A stretch of 64,000 nucleotides of DNA from Datnioides undecimradiatus (taxonomy: Eukaryota > Chordata > Actinopteri > Lobotiformes > Datnioididae): assembly GCA_008933995.1 (NCBI GenBank), contig WARS01000645.1:620001-684000 (forward strand). The letters run 5' to 3'. The stretch's first letter is position 1. Each line of letters opens with the position of its first letter. The notes beneath the pieces are model-generated. The model did not search any database, was not told the DNA's origin, and saw nothing but the letters and a program-made list of their open reading frames with translations. Shown piece by piece: positions 33,601-45,600 of this stretch. The position numbers and the translations under genes are program-made.

Positions 33601-36600
33601 AAGGCATTGTACTTTTTAGTAAGATGAGGGGCCTTGCAGTGCACTGTGAGTGATACCTGTCACAGCCACTGTAGTCAGGGGCCGAGAGAGTAGCCCTGAC
33701 TCTGACACCCCAGTCAGCCTGACCTCATAGCCTATGCCGGTGATGAGGCCCCAGATGTCCAGGTGACTTTGGTTTCCTGGCACAGTGAACTCCTGAGGCT
33801 CCAGCAGCCAGCCAGAGTCTGTCACCACTATGTGAAAATGGCTGAAGCCACCACTAGGGGGGGCTAATTCATCCTGCTGCTGCAGCAGCTGCTGCTTCAC
33901 CTCCCACGACACACGGAAACCATAGGGGGTTATGTTGGAAATGGTCAAGTTTTCCACTTTAGGCAGAGGAGCTGGAAAGGGAGTGGGTTTGATTTTTTTT
34001 TTGTGAGAGGAAATACATGTGGGAGGGGGAACAAGAGTGAACAACCAAGTGTGCAATTGTTGCAAAAGCAAATCTTAAGATCTGTTCTTCCTGTGAGGTT
34101 TAAAGAGGTAAAATTATATATTCATACATATTTAAATCTACATATCTCCAAATATTTATGGCCAGAACACATTAAAGGCAAATTTGGCATGCATCATAGT
34201 GCTTCATATACTTCTACGATATGCTAAGAAGAAAAATCCATGTACCCTCTCCACATGCAAAGGTTTGGATTTGGGCTCTGGGAAAATCATCATGTTGGAA
34301 ATTCACAACATGCTGTACGAGACAAACAGAAGACCTTACACTAAAACCTAATGTAGCTACTAGCATTTGTGAATGAAACCCAACACAAACAGATAGTGGC
34401 CCCTAGTGGTACTGCACCTTACAACATTCCTGCTTTTAATCATCATGGATGAAGTGGCAACTCTGTTTGTAAAAGTGAAGTATAATCAAAGCCAGCTCTG
34501 TATCTACATGTGGAAAGAAAGTATTCTCGAGTACTATATTTAAGTACAATTCCGAGGTACTGGATTCGGATGATGTTGACGATGATGAATGCATCGATAA
34601 TTGCACATTTTGTCATATGTGTACTGTGCTACTCTGAAATGAGCCACTCTGCATATTGAGTACTTTAACAGTTGGTAAATTAAAATAAAATAAATGTCTG
34701 TCATAATCTAGGTAAACAAATTCACACAAAGCTGATTAAGTCTATCACCCCAGAGTGGTCAGAGTTTTCAAATCATTTTGGTGCCTGATGTGACAGTCCT
34801 GCACTGGTAGTGTTTTTTTTCCCGCCAACCATCAAAAACTAGTTTGCCTGAAGGGGGAGCAACCATAGCTACGATACTGGCTAGAGACAGAGAAAGCATG
34901 GTGATAACATCCAATGTTTTGATGCCAACTTTTACTTTGCTTGATTTTTTTGTATGACTTTTTACTTACAACGATTTCTGCTGTGTGGTATTTCTACTTA
35001 TTTAGTAAGAGATACAAAATAAATCTATACCATATGAGAACAAATTTTTTTATATAATATAAAATGTTATTCTCTCCAAAAGAGCAAAATATAATAGACA
35101 TTTATCTACGCGTATTTAACATCCATGTCTGTCTGTTTTGCTATTAAGCATCAAAAATGCTACCAGTTTGTAAAACCTGAGGTGCTGATGATGCGTGTCA
35201 AATTTGCTTTTGATGTATTTCAGGCTGCAAATAACAAATACTTTTTTAAGATGCAATGTAGTTTGAGTTATTCTGGTAAATAGATAGATAGTGTGGGCAA
35301 TGTTCCCCAAATGGTACTAAAGTAAATTAGTAATGAGATTTAGGACATGAGTAAAATACGTAGTACCTGTGGCGGCGTGGGCTAACACAGAGGTAGTGTG
35401 GCGCCCGTGAGAGATACCGTACAGTTCAATATCATAGCCTGTGGCATCCATCAGGTTAGAGATCGTAATGTTACGGGCTTCACCAGGCAGTCTCAACTCC
35501 AGCGTATCAGACTGCTGCTCAGGGTCACTGACCCGGATAACAAAGCCATCAAAGTGGCCCGACACTGTGCTCCAGGACAAGCTGAGGTTATGTGGGCTCA
35601 CAGACGAAGCAGCTATGGGCCCCAACAGTGGGACATCCTCTGAACAGAAAAAGAACATGGCTCTTTAGTTATGTTGTGATGGGAAATAATTAGATGATTG
35701 GTACATGCAGTGTGAAACAAAATGCATGTAATGTGATACCTGTTGTAGCTACATCAAATAGAGGCACTGTGTTCTGGCCACCAGCACTGGCGTACAGCTT
35801 TATGTTGTAGCTTGTGCTCGCTTTGAGCCCGGCCATGATTGTGGAGCGCACGTCTCCTGGCAGAGCGCGCCCCATTGCCTGCGAGGGCAAAGCAGACTCT
35901 CTGACTTCTACTATAAAGTTATCAAATGCCTTCTCTCCTGTCCGCCACGACAGAGAAAATCTGTCTGAGGTAATGTTAGAAACAACTAGCCTGGACAAAT
36001 CAGGCTCTTTGGCTACAGGGGAGAGAAAAATATAACATATATTCATTTATGGAAATAGAAAGCATGTATTGTGTCTTTTTTTAATTCCAACGTATGCATA
36101 CAGGCCAGCGTTAGCTTTACAGTGCAGATAGCTGAGGAAAACATAACCCTATTCTTTGTACTGCAAGACTAATGACAAATAAACAAAATCAAAATACCTG
36201 TTGATGCAACAATACTGACAGCACTTGTTCGGGATCCCTTGTATGTCCCATAGAGGTAGGCTACATAGTCAGTGCTGGGCCTGAGCCCTGTGATGTCATG
36301 GGACTTTACATTGTGAGATATGTTATATTCCTTTGGCTCCATCAGCCAATCAGAATCAATTATCTCCAGGATAAAACCATCAAATTCTCCTTCAGTGCCG
36401 TTCCAGAGGATTGAAAAGCTCTCTGACGTTAAGTTTGAGATATATAGTTTTCCAACCACTGGTTGATTCACTAAAGAGAGAGATCATCATTAGAATTACA
36501 TCAAAACCACCTTGCAGTAGACAAACGGATATATGACATAGATTATTGATATCCAATTGGTTTGATTTATCATGTAAAAATGTGTATTGTGTTACAGGGC

Positions 36601-39600
36601 ACTCACCACCACCCACATGAAATTTCTGATAGTCGAGTAGCGTTTTGCATAAACTTTTAAAAACTGTGCAATTAACATTCAGCTTGAATGTTAAACTGAT
36701 TATTCCTTTTTATAGGATTAAACACACGATTATTAGATGAATAAGCATGTAATGTCAAAGGAAAAACACAAAAATGTAAATAAGTACAGAATACTGCAAT
36801 GAGCAAATTTTGAATGTTGAATGAAATGTGAAAATGTGCTAATGGAAAAAAATGTAATAGGACTTCAAGTCTCTTTCATGCATATGGAGGAACTGCTATC
36901 ACTGAAGACTGAAGATAAATTCTGCATAATGTTGCACATGAGCATTTCAAAGCAGAATAAGAGAGCTATGGAGAGACTTGTTAAACTTGTCAAAACATGT
37001 TTTGGTCTACATGCAATGAGAATTATAGTCAGTTGCATGCAAACATGCCGCAAACAATTTAGGCATCATTCAAAAGTAAAACAAGGTGGCTTTTACTGTC
37101 AACCTCAGATTATATTATTAGCTTTTTACCTTGATCATGACAAGAAGATTTAATCATTTGCCACCTGGTAGTTCAAAAGGGAAATGAGGAATATTTACTT
37201 TGACATTCTGTGCAAATAAACTTTATCAGAGTCGACAAAACTGAACCATCTCACTGTCATTCACGCAAGCTAACAGAAGTCAAACGCCACTGAAACTCAC
37301 AAGTGAGCACTTACACGTCCATGGGCAAATGATCCCTCAAGGTTAATCAATTATGCACTGAATGAGGCTTGATGGGATGAAATGAGATGGTCACGCTGTC
37401 ATGGTGTGACAAGCGTGTGAGGGTGAAAGTTATTGGTTTGCTTTTGCAATCATTGCAGCACATCAGCGTCAAACCTCACCACGATGCAGGGGATGGTAGA
37501 GGAGGAGGGCAGGGAAGGAGGGCATCATGCACTTTGGTAACTGGGATGGAGGGAGCAGTTCGGGGTAAGGGTGAACATTTGAGGGGCATTTGCTTGGCTC
37601 AGTGATGCGGCACGGGTGCCCATCACCCTGCCCTCTCTCAGCTGGGCAGAAACAGTGGCTGGAGGGTAAAGAATGGTTCATAACATGTTGGTTAAGATGA
37701 AGCAGTACAGCACCCTGTGGCCAGGGAGTTGGACATTGATGACAAAACAGAAATTAGGTTATTAGGTTGTTGTCATTTCATGCATCAAGGTGTGAATGCT
37801 CCACTGTGATTGGGACAAAAGAGGTTCTAGTATGTGTCTGCGTGCTGTTCAGAGATACTGACTGTAACAGAAAGATGGTTAAAAACTGAAAAGGGGAGAA
37901 AGACGATAAAACACTGCAACACTGCAAGTTGCAGGTACCTGTGGTGGCTTCAGTGTACTCGGGTTCAAGGAAGGAGCCTTGATACATCCCAAACAGGCCA
38001 ACCATGTAGCTGGTGTTGGGATTCAGCCCGGAGATGCCCAGGCTAATTGCGCCTCCCGACAGACTGAGGTTCTGGCTCTCTGCGAAATTCTCCAAGTTTG
38101 TTACCTCAATGACAAAGCTGTCAAAGTCCCCACCTGTGGGGCTCCAGGACACAGTGAAGCCGTCCCATGTTTTGTCAGAGATGGTGAGGTTCATCACCAT
38201 GGGCTTCAGCTCCTCTGGTAGATAGACAGATCAGAGTGGGGTCAACTGAATGGCAAGATGGAGTGAAAAAATTACTCACAAAGAACTTCTCAAAGGCACA
38301 TTCTTCACCGCAATAAGAATGACAGTGTTTGGGCCACAGAAATACCTGATTTCAGGATGAAAGTCAAATTATTAAGTGAAAAATTAAGTGAAAACACATA
38401 TTTCAAGAAGAGTTGTAACATTTTCAAAATTAATTTAAAAAATTCTACTATTTTGAGAAACAAAGCTGGAAATTTGAAATCTTAACTCAAATCTTAACCC
38501 AATTCAGAAACGTGACTTTTCATATATATTTTTCTAAATGACTGACTACAACATTCTTCTCAAATAAATCTAAAAAATATATCAAAATCTATAAAACTTG
38601 AAATATTAAGACTTTTTTCTTTAAATGTGCAACCTTTTAAAATCAAAATATTACTTAAATCTTAAAAAGAATAACACTGATGTTGAAACATTACAACTAT
38701 AAAAAAAATCTTGCTTTAACTTCAATTACTGAAATCACAAGAACCTTCTCTGGAAACATGTTACATTTAGAAACATTAAAACCTCAACCTATTTTCTCAT
38801 CAATCAAACATTTTCCTTGAAATGTTGTGACTTCCTCTCTCAAAAATATTATGATGTTAATGTGCAATTACTATGACTTTGATCCTGAAATCTCTGTGAC
38901 ACCAATACTGTGCCATAAATAAGAATCAGATGTTAAGCAGAAGAAAATATGAAGTAAAAGAAATTTTGTTTTTGTTTTTTGCATTTTTTTTTGCATAAAC
39001 AGTAAATGGATGTTGTGAGTTGTGCTGAATGTCTGCAAAAAGAAATATTTCATCCATGTACCTGTGGTAGCAAAAGCTTTGAGAGGTAAAGATCGCTTCC
39101 CTTCCACCAGCCCTTGTAATGTAATATTATATTGTGTTGAGGGCGACAAACCCTCTATTTCAGCCTTTCTTGCACTTCCAGGTAGTGTGGTTACATGACT
39201 TTGTGTTGCCCCTGACGGAGCGCTGACCTCCACCAAAAAGCTATCAAACGCCTGTTCGGGCGCCGACCAAGCCAGGCTTATATTGGTGGAGGTAACAATG
39301 ACAGTGAGGTTTCCCAGTGCGTCCACGCTCAAGCTTTCAGGCTCAGCCCCAGAGCTCACCACAGCTGTGTTGGGGGAGGAAGGAGCCTCATTGTTTAGAG
39401 GATGAAGGGGATCTGGGGTTTGAACTGCATCAATATCCAGAGCAGACTGTGGGCTTGTTGGGGCATCTTTGATGCTCAGCGTGAGCACATCTGGAGAGGT
39501 AGGCTTTGGTGCTACAGTGAATAAAAGCAGGTTAAAGAGTGAATTTGTTACCGGCTCTGCTGATGAGTGAAAAAGAACCTGTGAAGAAGAAACTGGGTTA

Positions 39601-42600
39601 AAAGAATTAGGCTGTAAAATGTTGTTAATTCTACACAAAACATGTCCGTGATCCGTTTTCCTTTTTCTCTCAAGTCTTATTGTCCCAGATTTTCCAGGAA
39701 CATGGTTCGCATCATCAAGCAACAGCGAAGGCATTAATGGCACTGGAGTCGGTGCCATTAATTTTTGAAGGTTCTGAGTAGTCCACTGGAGTGGAAGTAC
39801 ACAGTTGTCTTCAAACAGATGGTGAAGCCATGCACAGCCATTTTGTTGCTGCTGTCCTCAAGAAAGACCATTGAGTCACTTGTTTGACATGCGAGTGACG
39901 TATGGTGTAATTTTCCTCCACTGCTAGAGAGTCATTTGTGTAAATGGGATTGAAGACGGTGAATGATGGGGATGGAATTAGTGGCGCAGGCTCTCAGGCA
40001 GCAAAATGGCTACATCCAAAAGCTCAAATTCAGGAAGAAATCAGCATACTGTAAGATTTGTGTCCGAAAATACTGAAGGTTTTAGCTTTCACTCTCAATT
40101 TCTTCTTGTATTTGATTTTCAGAGGCAACATTCTGCCACAGCACTGAAACCTTGTCAGATAACAGATGGGATGAGGTTGGGGTGAGTTTTGGGGAAAAAA
40201 AGTAATCTTTGTTGGGTATGTCATCACACTCTGTCATGCTAAAGGTAAAACATAAGGCAAATACTTGGCTCGAAAATATCAGCATGCAAATCACATTGTT
40301 ACTCTGACCAAATTAACTATCTTGACCTCTATGATAAAGAGCAGATTTCTACTGAAGGGAGAAGCTGTCAAACATCAGTGAGACAAAGTGTCTCTCATAA
40401 ATAATCAGGCTAAAAGAGAAGCTTATACCTGTGACTGCAACAGCTTCAAGTAGCGCAGATCTTTGGCTACTGGTTATTCCATAAAGTTTTATTTGATATT
40501 CTGTCGATGCCTTCAGGCCTTCGATTCGAGAGCCAGAGGCATTTCCAGGAAGCTGGACCTCTCTCACATCCCACAGTTGCTGAGTGTCTTTATATTTTAC
40601 AGTGAAACTATCATAGACACCGTGAGCCTTTAGTTTCCACGAGAGGTCAAATCCATCAGGCGTGATGCCTGAGATAGTCAGCGCTCCTTGCTCGTCCTCA
40701 GGCTCCGTCCCAGAACTGAACTGGGACTCAGAGGGGTCTAAATGTGCAAAACTAATGACATTGTCCTCCGAGCCTGTAGGAGTCGTTAGCTCGCGGTCGT
40801 CTGAGTCAGCTAAATAAAATGTGAAAGAGGCTAAGAGAAAAACAAAAAGGCACAAATAAAGAAAGCATCATTCAGGTGTCTCAATTTCTTGCTGTTAGTT
40901 GGCTGTAGATTCATTTCGAACCATCAGATCAGTCACCAAATCACTATTTAATAACTCAAGTTGGCATTTAATCAAAATATAACACATGAATCCTGATGGA
41001 CTAACTTCACGCTCCATCTGTACTTTAAGGCCCTGATGAAATTCTGAGGAATATGTCAGCATATTTGGGATGATGAGTTCTTTTTTTTATGTGTGTTATC
41101 ATTTATTTTAAGATTGTATTGTGGTAAAATTGTTTCCCACCCACCTGTGGATGTGGTGAGAGTGACAGGCGTGCTCCTCTTGTGGCCCCTCTCTGCAGTC
41201 AGAGTGATGCTGTAGCTCATTCCAGGCGTGAGGTTCGACAACATGTGGCTAGTCACTGTGGCTGGGATCTCTTCCTCCTCAACCTGGCCGTCTTTAGAGA
41301 CGTACACCAGCCTGTAGGAGCCAACCTTGGCTTGAGGTTTCTGCCACCCTAAGGTGATGGAGGTTTCTGTGGACTCAACATCTTTGAAGTCTCTGGGAGG
41401 ATCGATATCTGACCGGAGAGAATAAATAAAAAAATTTCACAGTCTTCTCCTCTCCACTTCTGTTGCTTTCTCAACAAAAATCATAAATCTCTTTTGCCCC
41501 TCCATTAGTTTCATTTTGTCACCCAGTTTGTATCATCAAACTCGGCCTGTTTGTGTATTTATGAAGTGGTGTGAAGGCAACTGTTTGGACAGCTGCTCTG
41601 CAGTGTCTCTCACCAGTTGCTGCATTTGTAGTGGCGGGGAGGCTCTCTCTCTCATTCTTCACAGCTGTCACGCCAACTCCGTACTCTGTCCCGGGCTTTA
41701 GTCCTGCAATACAGAGCAATGGCAGGAAAATTACCCCATAGTATGACTAATACAAGTTGTGTGTGGTCATAGCTAATAACTGCTTCTCTTTGACCCTTAC
41801 CGGTGATGGTAGCCTTGGTGGTGTCTCCTGGTCCTCGTGGGAACAGTTCTTCACCATGACTTGCTCCAGAGATGGGACTGTATTTCACTCGATAGCTGCC
41901 AACATCAGCTTGACTGTTAGTCCACTCCAGAGTGATGCTGTCATCTGTCTGTGACACTGCCTGCAGGTCTGTGGGGGCATCTAGCTCTACAATAAACACA
42001 TTTATGATTTAGGACTACTTTCCACTTACAAAGAAACTGGATCTATTATTCAAAACTAATGTGCTGGCCAGTGTGCAAACACATGTGTGCATATCCCAAA
42101 TCATCACAAAATCACAAGATAAATACAGTAAAAAATAACCATGCATGAACATGTTCTGCCATGTAGAGTCATGATCTGTAGATTGTCACTGTCACCTTTT
42201 GTAGTGTTGTAAAGGTAAGACTGGTGTTACTACATACCAAGTCCCATGAAAAGATCAAAACCATGCATGCATTTTGTAATATGAAGACTTATTGCCCACT
42301 GCCCAGTGGTTCCTACTGAAAAGATAAATCTTCACTACATGCAGCAGATATGTAGTTTTGTTTTTTTTAAGCTCAGTAACTTACTAAAGCAACTGGTAAC
42401 TGTAGTTTTTAGGAAATTCTACTTTAACATGGGTAAATTGTGCTTGGCAGGGTGGCTACTTTGAAATAAATGCAAATATAAGGTGAAAAGTGCAGTTACT
42501 GCAGTCATAAGCTACCTGTGGTGAATGTGGTTGTGACAGGGTCACTGGTGATGTCTCCTCTCCTGGATACGAGTGACACCTTGTATTCAGTGTCTGGCTT

Positions 42601-45600
42601 CAGACCGTCAATGCTGTACTGCTTGTCTGGGGGAAAGATATCTACACTGGTTTCATCTGAAAGGTCCGAGCTGGGCCCATAAAACATTGTGACTTTGTCC
42701 ATGGGAGCAACCGGCTGAGACCAGCCGACTAGAGCCGAAGAGTCCGTCACATCCTTCACCTCCACCTGCTGGGGACCGTCAATCTCTGGGGTGAGAGAGG
42801 GTGAATCACAGTTAAGTATGACACTGGTTGGGGAAAAAAAAAATTTCAGACTTTCTGTTTTTATACTTTGTTTGTTTTGAGTAAACATACAAAATATAAT
42901 ACTTTACTTAATGAGCCTTGAAGGCGCAGTGAGACAGATTTTTTAAATTTTGTAGAGCCAAACCATTTCCCCCTGGTTTTAGACTTTACAGTAAGTAAGC
43001 AGAGCTAATTGACTACTGGCTCTAGTTTCATATTTAGTATACACACATCGGCGTAATATTTAATGAATTCTCAGCAAGCAAATAATTGCATTTCTCAAAA
43101 TGATGTAAAAGACAAGCCTTTAAGTTTCTTGAGCATAGAAGAAGTTGTTCTCAACAACTTTAGAGACATAATGAAAGACATACTCAGTCTGTGGCAAAGT
43201 TATTTCACTTTTGAAATCACCAATTCATCAAGAAAGAAAAGAAAGTCAAGCAAGGACCAGCCTGAGTCTACACTGGTTCGAGACCAAGACTGAGACCAAA
43301 CAGTAGCACTCCAGCAATATTTTTTTAGCCTTTGTACAGCCCTTATAAGACTCAACCTGGCTCCCTCATAGAGCAAACCAACAACAAGGGAAAGGCTCTC
43401 ATGAAATATGATTTGATTCCCTTTCGCTCTGATGTTGTGTTTACTACTTGATAAACCTCCTGTGTCCACATGTGGAGGAGACATCTTTTTCTATGTTTTT
43501 GAGCCATGCTAAAAGGACCTCTGGGGGTAAAAGGGTACAAAAGGTTTAACCTTTCTTCTATCATTCATTTTCTGGGAGCTGTGACTAGTTCCAGCCTATG
43601 CAAATAAATGACATCAGAAAAGAAATGGTGTGATACCCAGGGAGTCCATCAACACAGGCTTGTAAACTAAATGGCTTTTCCATGCACAACGAACAATGTT
43701 TGGCCTGGCGTACCATATCAACTACATAAGCAACTGGAAAGCATTTCACAAGGTAATGTATGGACTAAAACTGCAATAAAAGTTTCAGTGAGCAGAAGAC
43801 AAGAGCTAAGAGAAAGATTTAGTGAAAGTTACAAAAAACAACCATTACACGGTCACACAAGGCTGAGATTCAATGTGTCTGAGTAATTACGCTTTAAGTA
43901 AAATCTGTTAAATGGAACTATGGCAAGCCAGCAGGGATTTCCTGTTGTTACTCTTCTTTTCATTATGGAATTTTGCTTTTTGACTTGAGTTTTTTCACTT
44001 TTAATGTATTTTTTTTCACCCTGTGCTCAAGTGAATTGGAGGATTCTTGCATCCTACCAAACTAATAGCTGCCAGACAGTGCAGGAAAATGACATACCAT
44101 CTGAAATGGATACTTAGTACCAAGTGGATGTTTTTAAATATCTATGATCTCACCAGTTCACACTAATAAAACGTTTGGTTCCACCCTGAAACTCACTGGT
44201 AGTGACTTTTTTGGATGTTTGGGGTCCTCTGGTGTTGTTCTTGATGATGTTGATGGAGACCTCGTACTCCTGTCCTGGTCCAAGGCCTGACTGGAGAAAC
44301 TGGTTTTGAGAGGATGGGAGGGTGCTAACAACCTTTCCATTTTCTTCTTTCTGCAAGGAAACATAATACTACTAAAATATCCTGTTGAAGACAAGCACAC
44401 AAGAGACCAGAGTACTGCCGACTACAGTAGCCTTAATTACTCAACAAAGTTTATTCCAGCTAGTTTTTCAACAGTCCTGGGATATTTTGATTGGAGAAAA
44501 TGCTCACTTGTCAAGTGGTACAGGTGAAGACTGATATAAATGTCATATCTGTCTGTTAGCTAGGCACACAGCTGCGCAATAATGTGGGTTGAATATATCT
44601 CATTTGTTTATTTGAAATAAAACTAAGGTTTAAAACTATTATTGTTAATGGTTATACACAAAACAATTTATTGGCCAAATGCATACCAACTCCCTGGAGA
44701 CTTTTTATGCTAAGTTGATCTCCCTGGTTGCACCTTCATATTTAGTGTAAAGACATGAGTGATATCACTCTTTCCATCTAACTCTTGGCAAGAAAGAAAT
44801 TATTCCTTTAAGGTACTATGTCAAAGAAAAGGTTATGATGTGAGAGTACAGGCTCTGTAATTGGCAAGAGGACAGTACCTTCTCACTGTGTATGCAGGTG
44901 CATGAGAGATTTATTTAACATTTCAGTTCAAAACAGGAACACAAATCAGGTTACAGAAAGTATGTAATGATGATGACACGTTTATGTATGTGCGACATTT
45001 ATGTATGCAAGACATGACAGCCCAGGAAATGTGCGAGAGGACTGATAACCAAAACTACTCTGACAGAGAACTGCTGTGTATTAAACTACATCACACAGCC
45101 CACTATCAATATTAACATGAAGGTCAGGAAAGGACAACATTTAAAAATGGGTAAAAAAAAAACCCAAAAACAACAACTCTGCAGTAACTGCAAAACTTAA
45201 AGAGGCCCCTGACTTATCAACTGGCACAGTTATTTACTTTCAACAGAATTACTGGCACGGATTCTGAGCAGCAGATTTACCCACAGTTCTATGACATCCA
45301 GACTTGCCCTCACTGAGGTTTTCCATATGTCAAAGCAATTTTAATGGTTAGCACTCAAATAAATCCATGTTTTGCTGAGACTTCCAATAAGCTGGCATTG
45401 CTCATCACCTCTCACTTTTTCCCTGTTGGGTAAAAAGGAAAAAAGAAATCCCAGGCAAGCCTTCAAAAGAGATGGGCAGACTGACCGTGTTGCGGAAATA
45501 GATCTCCCAGCCATCAAAGGAGATGTCCAGCTGGTCCCACATCACCTCCACTGAGGTCTCCCTCACTGATGTGAATCTTAAACCCTCTGGCTGTGGAAGA

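Noticed and set aside
36821..37153. 110-codon open frame on the + strand in a tenascin-C intron
   Set aside because: No recognisable domain, AT-rich, no promoter or splice evidence.
39360..39511. Internal acceptor that would remove the linker from the 450-base cassette
   Set aside because: The AG dinucleotides near the linker/FN3 boundary lack a pyrimidine tract or give the wrong phase.
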